Under the pieces are notes generated by a model. That model searched no databases. It was not told where the DNA came from and worked only from the letters and a program-made list of their open reading frames with translations. DNA of 12,348 nucleotides, taken from NCBI GenBank assembly GCA_045580775.1, contig JAZNOK010000046.1, positions 1 through 12,348 of the forward strand. The letters run 5' to 3'. This document shows positions 1-6,601 of the stretch, in pieces (within the stretch, counting starts at the first letter, position 1; the number at the start of each line of letters is the position of its first letter). The stretch comes from JAZMZS01 sp045580775. Its GTDB lineage: Bacteria > Bacillota > Clostridia > Oscillospirales > CAG-272. A program made the position numbers and the translations under genes.

Positions 1-96
1 GGTGTATATTCATACTCCGAGCAAGTGCAACGCAGATATGGACGAAAATATCGTTTAAAACCGATATGAGTTCGGTTCTTCTCGGCTATACCCAAC

Positions 97-194
97 ATTG
101 TTACGTGAATATTAAAATTGTTAGACAAAACAATAAAATTGTTGTTTTGTTGTATAAGATGTGTAACAAAAGTACATGTCTGCTTGACATTGTT
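97..194. repeat. Phased ATTGTT words upstream of the dockerin gene
   Basis: The hexamer ATTGTT occurs at 97-102, 117-122, 138-143 and 189-194. The first three are 20 and 21 bp apart, about two helical turns. The second and third are part of a 9-bp direct repeat, AAAATTGTT, at 114-122 and 135-143. An inverted copy, AACAAT, lies at 129-134. The spacing on one DNA face is compatible with a regulator or an UP-like element, but the region is AT-rich and chance is possible. Function is inference only. Confidence 0.3.
125..150. repeat. AT-rich inverted repeat
   Basis: ACAAAAC at 125-131 is complementary to GTTTTGT at 144-150, with AACAAT/ATTGTT between them. It lies upstream of the putative -35 box of the dockerin gene, so it is more likely an operator-like site or chance AT structure than an RNA hairpin. 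No U-tract or G/C-rich stem supports a terminator. Confidence 0.25.
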
Positions 195-212
195 GTGCAA
201 ATATATTACCAT
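184..212 (+). promoter_or_regulatory. Putative sigma-A promoter of the dockerin gene
   Basis: A perfect -35 TTGACA lies at 184-189 and a weak -10 TACCAT (4 of 6) at 207-212, spaced by 17 nt. TATATT at 202-207 is a better -10 match but the spacing of 12 nt is too short. Transcription would start near 219, giving a leader of about 40 nt before the ATG at 259. The weak -10 with a perfect -35 would fit an activator-dependent promoter (inference). Confidence 0.5.
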
Positions 213-258
213 TACGGTGTCGGACTGACTGTATCAAATATAGAAGGAGAATTGTTTT

Positions 259-3200
259 ATGAAAAGAGTATTGGCACTGATTCTTTCAGCTGTGTTTGTG
301 CTCGGATGCATGCCTTTGTCTGTGTTTGCAGATACTGCGGCAGTATCCTCAGAGACGGCAGCACAGGCACTGAAGACCGTAGAATGGTCTGATCCTATCG
401 AAACAGGCATATCTGGCGGATATCCCCGCATGACAACCGTAGGGAGCGGCGTGCTTCTTATGGCTTACGAGGCAGGAAAAACGATAAAAATATCCCGCTC
501 GGATACAAACGGAAAGACCTGGCCCACTACCAAGGTTGCATTTGATAGCACAGATACGCAGTTTAATACGGGAGTAGGAAATCCCACACCGTATTTTGAC
601 CATGAAAGCGGCAAGCTGTATCTGTCCTTCCGTGCTCCCGTGGAAAACGCTGACGGTACTTATACAGCGAACATTTGCTATATTACCAGTACCGACCATG
701 GAAACACCTGGTCAGATCCTTATATCGTAGCATCCTCTACGGTATCCGCTGAGGCTACCTACGGCGGAATGTGGGAAGCAACGATCTATCGTGTCGATGG
801 AAAGCTGCGTATATATTATTCTTCCGATGTATCGAAGGAGAGCGACAATCAGGTTGCTATCAATGTTGGAACAGACTCACAGAGCTACGATACTACATAT
901 CCCTTTGTAGATTCAAAGGCATATCAGAATATTGTATATCACACACTTGACGAGGCTACCGGAGTGTGGTCAGGGGCAGCATGTGCTCTTGACGGAGAGT
1001 CGCTTTTCCCCTATTCTCATAAGTACTTTGGCTATTCCTCACGTCCCGGAATGCAGTCTATCTCCCAGCTTAATGACGGAACGTATGTCATGACAGTGGA
1101 GACAAGCAAGCACCACTTCGGAGATAAATACGGCGATGAGCGGTATCCTTTTGTAATTGATATCAGCTTCTCACGCGACGGAGTGAGCTGGACTAAACCT
1201 CTGACGATAGCAAAAGCTCCGAAAGAGGGTTATTACTGTGCTGCTCCCTGGGTAGATACTCTCCCGGACGGCAGAATAGTTGTATCATTCCAGACAGATG
1301 AACACAAGGATACAGTAATTGCAGACGGTGAGTCCTCGTTCAAACGCCACCAGCTCAAGGTGCTCGTGTCAAAGAACGCTGTAAGCTACGATAATAATAC
1401 TGCTATATCTGCAGCGGATTTTGACTCCTACACTCCCCTCGATTCTTTGAATTCGGATGTCACATACAATGCCTGGAACTCCGTATATGTTGACGGATAC
1501 CGTGTATATACCGTCAGCAGAGTATCGTCACTGGATACAGAGCTATCCCCGGCGAAGGGAATCTGCCTCACGGCTTTTGACAGTGCACAGGATGAGATCA
1601 ACCAGAGATACAAGCCTATCTACACTGCAAATGATATGATACGTCTCATGCACCAGAAAGAGGGCTTTGCATGGCAGGGAAGATATAAGCTCATGGCTGA
1701 CATAGACCTGACTGAAGCGACCCTGCCCTATACTCAGAGTCCTATCGGAGTCAGCAACAAATCGGCACGTTACTTCAGCGGAGCATTTGACGGTAACGGA
1801 CATGTTATCAAGAATGTGAACATCGCAGGTTCGAGTGAGTATGTGGGACTGTTCGGATATGTGCTCAATGCAACCGTGACTGATCTTTCGGTTGAGGGAA
1901 GCATTACAAGTACATACGCATCGGCAACCCAGAGAGCTCTCAACGGCGTTGGTATTATCGGCCATGTTAACGGAGCTTCCAGAATATCAAATATCAAAAA
2001 CTATGCAACCATCAGCGGTACAGCTACCGCGGGCGGTATTGTCGGATATGCTTTCAGGAACGGAACTTCCACCGGAGACACAGAGGGCAAGGTAATAATT
2101 GAGAACTGCATAAACTACGGAGCTGTCAGCTCTACTGCTGCAAGCGGAGCCAAAGGAGCTGCGGGCGGTATTGTAGGATGTGCTATGGCGAATACCTTTG
2201 ACATTGAGATAAACGACTGTATCAATGCATTTGCAGTAACCGGCAAACGCTACATCGGAGGTATTCTCGGCGGCGGACAGCATGAGACTGCGGGTAAATG
2301 CTATGTAGTACTCAACCGGTGTATAAATGATGCACCTGTAACCGGAAACGAAACAGATATCGGCGGTATGGCGGGCATCGGTTATTACACGAAGATCAAC
2401 TGCTGTCTCAACCGTGCAGCTATACAAAACAACGCCACAGGAGCGAATGTCGGCGGAATTGCCGGCCGTGCACATACAAATACCTATATCAGCGGATGCG
2501 TAAACGATGCTGAGGTATTTTCCAAGGGCGGTGCTATCCTCGGTAATCTCGGCAGCACTACATCGACCGTTACAAACTGCTATTACAGAGATGTGTTTGC
2601 GACAAGTGTCACTACATTCGGTACAAAACTTACAACAAGAGATGCAACAGATCCTGATGCGTATACAGGTCTTGACTTTGACAGCGTATTTACACTTGAA
2701 CAGGGCAAGGTGGCCCTTGCAGGTCATGCTGACTATGTGTACTATGACGATACATATACAAAACTGTCCACAGCAGAGGATATACTTACCCTCATGAACA
2801 CAGCAGGTCCGTTTACCGGTAATTATGTGCTCACGGAGGATATAGACCTCTCGACCTACTCCGGCGAGCTTACACAAACCATGATAGGTGCGGATGCCGC
2901 AACTGCATTCAAGGGTGTGTTCGAGGGTAACCACCACAAGATCACCGGCATTGATATTACAAACAATACTACCACCAAGACAGCATTCTTCGGATATCTC
3001 TCTGATGCTACTGTCAGAAATCTTGAGCTGGAAGGAAAGATCAGCAGTACCAAAAACTATGCAGCTATGATGGCCGGTGTTGTAAACGGCTCGACTTCTA
3101 TCGAGAATTGTGTAGTCAGAGGCGAGGTTACCGGTAATGAGTCGACAGGCGGTTTTGTCGGTTATGCTTTGCTCAACGGCGGCTCCCTTCCCAGACTCTC

Positions 3201-4224
3201 TATTACAGGATGCACAAGCTACGTCCATGTAAAGGCAACCAGCACCAAGATAGGCGGTATCATAGGTTACATTAAGCATGAAAAACTGGGAGCAAATTCT
3301 ACAATTTCCGGTTGTATCAACAGAGCAACGGTAGAAAGCTCAAACGGTGCTGACTCTTATGTAGGAGGTATCGTCGGTTGTATCAGAAACAATCTGAATA
3401 CTGTATTCGGAGACGGTGTAAGCATTACAGGTTGTACAAACTACGGTAACGTTATCGGTTGCAGAAGAATTGCAGGTATCATTCCCGCAGTGCTTGATGA
3501 CAAGGAATCCGAGTGTAATGTTTGCTATTGTACAAACTACGGTTACATTTATGCTTTGGGAACATCAGAGAGTGACCGTACCAATGTTGCAGGTATTGTG
3601 GCTGTTGCCATAAACCTTGACGTAGAGGGATGCGTCAACTACGGAAAGATCGAAGCAGGCAAAGGCACCGTTATCGCGGGAATTATCGGAAGAATATTCA
3701 ACTTTACAAGCTACGCTCCTGCCGAGGCGAAGAACAACTATGATCTCTCAGGCAACGGATATGAGGTTGTAGGTGACCCTGATGCTCATGCTGCAAGCTA
3801 CCCAATAACCAACTGTGTTGCTGTTACAGAGAATGTAGGATCCAAAGACATCTACACAGGACTCACAACAGCTCTCTATTCTTTTGGACGGAGAGGTGCG
3901 TATCTGAGATACACGCATGACGAGTGTGCCAGCGTATATGAGGTAACTACCGATCCTACCTATACTGAGACAGGAGTAGGAACATATCTGTGCCCTGACT
4001 GTTCAAAGATCCACAGCACAGAGGTAATAGGCGTGCTTGAGCTTGTGTTCGGAGATCTTGACTGTGACTGTGCATTTACAAACTCGGATATCTCGCTTAT
4101 GGTGAGAATACTTTCCGGATGGAATGTTGAATATGTCGAGGCAAACATAGACCCAAGCGGCGACGGAAAGACCAACAACCGTGATGCGATACTTCTTGCC
4201 CGGAAGCTCGCAGGATGGGAATGA
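259..4224 (+). CDS. Secreted dockerin protein: sialidase-like beta-propeller plus GLUG repeats
   Basis: Predicted extracellular 1321-residue protein, probably a carbohydrate-active enzyme docked on a cellulosome-like scaffold. Residues 1-24 form a signal peptide (cleavage after SVFA). Residues about 40-445 look like a sialidase-superfamily propeller with Asp-boxes at 79-88 (SRSDTNGKTW), 144-151 (STDHGNTW) and 303-311 (SFSRDGVSW). Motifs such as WEATIY (172-177) and SRPGM (261-265) recall GH93 exo-arabinanases or GH33 sialidases; the substrate is not determined. Residues about 451-828 and 829-1200 are two homologous GLUG-type beta-helix modules. A linker with C1223 and C1245-P-D-C1248 precedes a dockerin at about 1264-1321. 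Its two calcium loops use D1266/D1268/D1270/D1277 and D1298/S1300/D1302/D1309. The start is fixed by AAGGAG at 244-249, 9 nt upstream, and by the signal peptide. It is monocistronic between a promoter and a strong hairpin. Dockerin and secretion are firm; enzyme family is tentative. Confidence 0.85.
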   Translation: MKRVLALILSAVFVLGCMPLSVFADTAAVSSETAAQALKTVEWSDPIETGISGGYPRMTTVGSGVLLMAYEAGKTIKISRSDTNGKTWPTTKVAFDSTDTQFNTGVGNPTPYFDHESGKLYLSFRAPVENADGTYTANICYITSTDHGNTWSDPYIVASSTVSAEATYGGMWEATIYRVDGKLRIYYSSDVSKESDNQVAINVGTDSQSYDTTYPFVDSKAYQNIVYHTLDEATGVWSGAACALDGESLFPYSHKYFGYSSRPGMQSISQLNDGTYVMTVETSKHHFGDKYGDERYPFVIDISFSRDGVSWTKPLTIAKAPKEGYYCAAPWVDTLPDGRIVVSFQTDEHKDTVIADGESSFKRHQLKVLVSKNAVSYDNNTAISAADFDSYTPLDSLNSDVTYNAWNSVYVDGYRVYTVSRVSSLDTELSPAKGICLTAFDSAQDEINQRYKPIYTANDMIRLMHQKEGFAWQGRYKLMADIDLTEATLPYTQSPIGVSNKSARYFSGAFDGNGHVIKNVNIAGSSEYVGLFGYVLNATVTDLSVEGSITSTYASATQRALNGVGIIGHVNGASRISNIKNYATISGTATAGGIVGYAFRNGTSTGDTEGKVIIENCINYGAVSSTAASGAKGAAGGIVGCAMANTFDIEINDCINAFAVTGKRYIGGILGGGQHETAGKCYVVLNRCINDAPVTGNETDIGGMAGIGYYTKINCCLNRAAIQNNATGANVGGIAGRAHTNTYISGCVNDAEVFSKGGAILGNLGSTTSTVTNCYYRDVFATSVTTFGTKLTTRDATDPDAYTGLDFDSVFTLEQGKVALAGHADYVYYDDTYTKLSTAEDILTLMNTAGPFTGNYVLTEDIDLSTYSGELTQTMIGADAATAFKGVFEGNHHKITGIDITNNTTTKTAFFGYLSDATVRNLELEGKISSTKNYAAMMAGVVNGSTSIENCVVRGEVTGNESTGGFVGYALLNGGSLPRLSITGCTSYVHVKATSTKIGGIIGYIKHEKLGANSTISGCINRATVESSNGADSYVGGIVGCIRNNLNTVFGDGVSITGCTNYGNVIGCRRIAGIIPAVLDDKESECNVCYCTNYGYIYALGTSESDRTNVAGIVAVAINLDVEGCVNYGKIEAGKGTVIAGIIGRIFNFTSYAPAEAKNNYDLSGNGYEVVGDPDAHAASYPITNCVAVTENVGSKDIYTGLTTALYSFGRRGAYLRYTHDECASVYEVTTDPTYTETGVGTYLCPDCSKIHSTEVIGVLELVFGDLDCDCAFTNSDISLMVRILSGWNVEYVEANIDPSGDGKTNNRDAILLARKLAGWE

Positions 4225-4249
4225 TCAACTGAATAACTCAAATATAAAA

Positions 4250-4293
4250 AAGAGCACGGGAAAACGTCCGAAACGGCGTTTTCCCGTGCTCTT
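4250..4293. terminator. Strong hairpin terminator after the dockerin gene
   Basis: A perfect 17-bp stem pairs 4250-4266 with 4277-4293, with an extra CCG/CGG pairing (4268-4270 with 4274-4276) around an AAA loop. On the + strand only TTTC follows, so the U-tract is weak. On the - strand the stem is followed by a run of six T, a much better terminator. It probably ends the dockerin transcript and blocks antisense transcription. Confidence 0.75.
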
Positions 4294-4332
4294 TCGATTC
4301 TGTACCGTTGTGATAGAACGCGGTTGGAATAA

Positions 4333-4384
4333 GCACAGAAAGTCTGTGCCCTCATGACAAAAATACGTCGTCATTTGTCATGAG
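4333..4384 (+). repeat. Two adjacent perfect hairpins upstream of the TspO gene
   Basis: GCACAGA (4333-4339) pairs with TCTGTGC (4343-4349) around an AAG loop. One nucleotide later, CTCATGACAAA (4351-4361) pairs perfectly with TTTGTCATGAG (4374-4384) around a 12-nt loop. Neither is followed by a U-tract. They end 40 nt before the TspO start and may be leader RNA structures, or in the case of the second repeat an operator. I found no convincing promoter for TspO, so whether the region is transcribed from its own start is unknown. Confidence 0.5.
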
Positions 4385-4424
4385 AGGGGCTTGCTTTGAG
4401 TATATATGTAGCGAGGTGATCAGC

Positions 4425-4904
4425 ATGAAAAAAAGAATAAATGTGAAACTGCTCATTTTTTGTATCTTACTGCCGCTTGCGGTTGGGGCATTTTCAGCAT
4501 TTTTGTCAAAGGATGGAATGGCGAGCTTTGCCGAAATATCAAAACCGGCGATAACCCCGCCGCCGATAGTATTTATTGTTGTGTGGACACTGTTGTACAT
4601 AATGATGGGCATAGCTTCGTATCTGGTGCTAGTATCAAATGCACCGACGGCAAGCGTGGATGCGGCACTACGCATATACGCACTTCAGCTTGCTTTTAAT
4701 TTCTTTTGGTCGATATTCTTCTTTGGTATATCGGCATATCTTTTTTCGTTTGTGTGGCTTGTGGCTTTGTGGATCATTATTTTAGCAAATATCGCCGCCT
4801 TTTACAAGATATCAAAACCTGCAGGTGTGCTGTTGATTCCGTATTTTCTGTGGGTGAGCTTTGCCGGATATTTGAATATCTCGGTATACCTGCTTAATAT
4901 GTAG
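4425..4904 (+). CDS. TspO/MBR family membrane protein
   Basis: A 159-residue polytopic protein of the TspO/MBR (translocator protein/peripheral benzodiazepine receptor) family. Members bind porphyrins and related ligands and are linked to tetrapyrrole and stress responses; the role in anaerobic Firmicutes is unclear. The sequence shows about five membrane segments and the family signatures: KPAITPPPIVFIVVWTLLY (40-58), QLAFNFFWSIFF (88-99) and IPYFLWVSFAGYLN (138-151). Length matches the family. The ATG at 4425 is chosen over an in-frame ATG at 4380 because GAGGTGAT (4413-4420) lies just upstream, and because the alternative would start inside the 3' arm of a hairpin. It stands alone between two hairpin regions, so its neighbours give no functional clue. 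Confidence 0.92.
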   Translation: MKKRINVKLLIFCILLPLAVGAFSAFLSKDGMASFAEISKPAITPPPIVFIVVWTLLYIMMGIASYLVLVSNAPTASVDAALRIYALQLAFNFFWSIFFFGISAYLFSFVWLVALWIIILANIAAFYKISKPAGVLLIPYFLWVSFAGYLNISVYLLNM

Positions 4905-4934
4905 CCGGCTCTAAATAAAGTAACCGTGCTCTGC

Positions 4935-4985
4935 AAAAAAGCTCCGCAGTACTCAAGTTTTTCTCGAATACTGCGGAGCTTTTTT
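4935..4985. terminator. Bidirectional intrinsic terminator after TspO
   Basis: GCTCCGCAGTA (4941-4951) pairs with TACTGCGGAGC (4969-4979). Six A before and six T after (4935-4940 and 4980-4985) make it a textbook terminator on both strands. Further partial pairing closes the loop. It ends the tspO transcript and isolates the next region. Confidence 0.9.
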
Positions 4986-4996
4986 GTATGTGTCAG

Positions 4997-5025
4997 TTGC
5001 AGGATGTATGATCAATATCTACAAT
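4997..5025 (+). promoter_or_regulatory. Putative promoter of a candidate small RNA
   Basis: TTGCAG (4997-5002) and TACAAT (5020-5025) are separated by exactly 17 nt, with start expected near 5032. It lies immediately after the TspO terminator and has no open reading frame with a ribosome binding site downstream before the terminator at 5107-5128. Confidence 0.5.
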
Positions 5026-5031
5026 AGTAGA

Positions 5032-5128
5032 AATTATAAGGGATTATTGTTTTACTTATCACGCTGTATCGCTGTGATGAGTAATATTCAGGATATACGT
5101 AAGTGTGCAGGTGCAACCTGCTTTTTTT
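5032..5128 (+). ncRNA. Candidate small non-coding RNA, about 97 nt
   Basis: The segment between two terminators has its own promoter candidate, a stable hairpin and its own intrinsic terminator. TTACTTATCAC (5052-5062) pairs with GTGATGAGTAA (5074-5084), 11 bp with one G-U, around an 11-nt loop. A terminator hairpin follows at 5107-5121 with seven T. I do not recognise a known RNA family. The alternative is an attenuator leader for the metallo-beta-lactamase operon, whose own strong promoter begins 4 nt after the T-tract. That makes an independent RNA somewhat more likely. Confidence 0.45.
5107..5128 (+). terminator. Intrinsic terminator of the candidate small RNA
   Basis: GCAGGT (5107-5112) and ACCTGC (5116-5121) form a 6-bp stem with a GCA loop, followed directly by seven T (5122-5128). 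No coding gene ends nearby on the + strand (TspO already has a terminator 120 nt upstream), so it implies a transcript starting in the gap. Confidence 0.65.
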
Positions 5129-5131
5129 GTA

Positions 5132-5160
5132 TTTACAAAACGGGTTTTGGATGGTATAAT
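5132..5160 (+). promoter_or_regulatory. Extended -10 sigma-A promoter of the metallo-beta-lactamase operon
   Basis: TTTACA (5132-5137), a 17-nt spacer and a perfect TATAAT (5155-5160) preceded by TGG form a strong extended -10 promoter. Start is expected near 5167, giving a leader of about 77 nt before the ATG at 5244. Confidence 0.85.
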
Positions 5161-5243
5161 GAGATGATAGCCGAGGGGTGCCGGGGGCAAATATGTCCAT
5201 GTCGGTATACGGCTCAGAGTACGGTCATGTGGGGGAAGTTTGG

Positions 5244-6347
5244 ATGAGGGGCTTAGATAGGGCGAGTGTGACGAGGTGCACGCTTTGTATTATCGCGGGG
5301 ATTCTCATTTCTACATTGCTCGGATGCTCCTCCGGCACATCTGTATACAGAGGCAGAGGGATAATGACCGTTCATTATCTTGATGTAGGACAGTCAGACT
5401 GTACATTTGTTGAGATCGACGGAGAGCACACTCTCATGATAGATGCGACAGATAGAGAGCATGCCGGGGATGTTGTCGGGTATGTAAAAAGCCTCGGGTA
5501 TGATAGTATTGACATTCTTTTGCTGACGCATCCTCATTCCGACCATATAGGCGGAGCACCGCAGATCTTGGATGAGTTTTCGATCGGGGTGTTATACATG
5601 ACAGAATATGAGAGCGATGAGGACGAGTATGGGTATCTTATGAGTTCTATAGAGAAGCACTCGGTATCCACAGAGATCGCTCGCAGAGATGTCAGCTTTG
5701 TTCTGGGAGGGGCGAACGGTACGTTTCTGTCTCCCGGCGAGAGCGTCTATGAGGATGAAAATGATCTGAGTGCTGTTTTGTCTGTTGGCTACGGTGAGCA
5801 CCGATTTCTCTTTATGGGGGATGCAGGAGAAGAGGCGGAGGCTGAGCTTTTATCCTGCGGAGCTGATCTGAGTGCAACAGCGGTAAAGGCGGGACACCAT
5901 GGGGCAAACACATCCTCGACGGCACAATTCGTGGCAGCTACAGCAGCGAGGTATGCTGTATTTTCATGCGGTGAAAACAACAGCTACGGACATCCGGGGC
6001 CTTTTGCTGTGGACAGATGGAGGAGCATTGGTGCGAGGTTGTTTTTCACAGACAGAGACTCTACGGTAATTATCTGCACAGACGGTACGGGAATACTCGC
6101 GGCGAGTGCGTCGGATCAAGAGTATTGGTCAGGATATACAAATATTCCCGGACAGCTGCCAAATACACTCCCCGTGCCCGAGACAGAGGAGCCGAAATAT
6201 GTGCTAAACACAAGAACACATACTGTACACACGTTCAAGTGTTCTTATGCACGGGAACTGACAGACGGCGATCGTGAAGAAAGCTCGGCGGACCTTGACA
6301 GGTTGAGTGCTGAGGGATACAAAAAATGCAAAAAATGCTTTAATTAA
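5244..6347 (+). CDS. ComEC/Rec2-like metallo-beta-lactamase-fold lipoprotein
   Basis: A 367-residue predicted membrane-anchored hydrolase. The N-terminal hydrophobic segment ends in a lipobox, LLGC (25-28), so C28 should be lipidated and the domain sits outside the membrane. The metallo-beta-lactamase domain covers about 40-290: DVGQSD (47-52), the metal motif THPHSDHIGG (95-104), GDAG (212-215), GHHGAN (227-232) and YGHPG (258-262). This is the pattern of stand-alone homologues of the ComEC nuclease-like domain; a phosphodiesterase or nuclease role is plausible but unproven. Residues about 308-367 form an Ada-like tail with H319, C323, C362 and C365, likely a small metal-binding site. The ATG at 5244 is preferred over one at 5178 because GGGGGAAG lies upstream (5230-5237) and the signal peptide then starts properly. 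It is the first gene of an operon: the next starts 14 nt after its stop. Confidence 0.9.
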   Translation: MRGLDRASVTRCTLCIIAGILISTLLGCSSGTSVYRGRGIMTVHYLDVGQSDCTFVEIDGEHTLMIDATDREHAGDVVGYVKSLGYDSIDILLLTHPHSDHIGGAPQILDEFSIGVLYMTEYESDEDEYGYLMSSIEKHSVSTEIARRDVSFVLGGANGTFLSPGESVYEDENDLSAVLSVGYGEHRFLFMGDAGEEAEAELLSCGADLSATAVKAGHHGANTSSTAQFVAATAARYAVFSCGENNSYGHPGPFAVDRWRSIGARLFFTDRDSTVIICTDGTGILAASASDQEYWSGYTNIPGQLPNTLPVPETEEPKYVLNTRTHTVHTFKCSYARELTDGDREESSADLDRLSAEGYKKCKKCFN

Positions 6348-6361
6348 AACGGAGAAGAAAA

Positions 6362-6586
6362 ATGGAAAAAGCAAAACTGGAGAGGATCAATGCTTTGGCA
6401 CGCAAGTCACGCACAGAGGGCTTGACGGAGCAGGAAAAAGCAGAGCAGGCGGCTCTGCGTCAGGAGTATATACTTGAGTTTCGTGCGTCTATGACAGGCA
6501 TACTTGACAACACCTATATTCAGCGTGAAAACGGTGTAAGGGAAAAACTCAAGAAAAACGAAGATTACAATAAAAAGAAAAGCTGA
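6362..6586 (+). CDS. DUF896 (YnzC/UPF0291) small protein
   Basis: A 74-residue, highly charged, helical protein that matches the DUF896 family of Firmicutes. The family pattern is visible: an N-terminal KLERINALARKS helix (5-16), then GLTEQEKAEQAALRQEYI (20-37), then FRASM (40-44). Bacillus relatives such as YnzC form a short two-helix hairpin, and one paralogue is part of the SOS operon, but the molecular role is unknown. The C-terminus is lysine-rich. GGAGAAG (6351-6357) is its ribosome binding site. Gaps of 14-15 nt on both sides place it in the middle of a three-gene operon. Confidence 0.9.
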   Translation: MEKAKLERINALARKSRTEGLTEQEKAEQAALRQEYILEFRASMTGILDNTYIQRENGVREKLKKNEDYNKKKS

Positions 6587-6601
6587 GAAAAGAGAAGGCG
6601 T

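Noticed and set aside
259..330. Possible lipobox (VLGC, C17) in the dockerin protein
   Set aside because: The hydrophobic stretch continues to SVFA-DT, a good signal peptidase I site, and a dockerin protein is expected to be released and bound to a scaffold.
66..392. 108-codon + strand frame overlapping the promoter and the start of the dockerin gene
   Set aside because: It crosses the promoter, has no ribosome binding site and ends within the signal-peptide region of the real gene in another frame.
1987..3279. Long open frame (430 codons) on the - strand inside the GLUG region
   Set aside because: It is antisense to a strongly supported gene, has Cys- and Ile-rich composition without recognisable motifs, and can be explained by codon bias in the repetitive sense sequence.
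4375..4406. TTGTCA and TATATA as a promoter for tspO
   Set aside because: The spacing of 20 nt is too long and the -10 match is poor.
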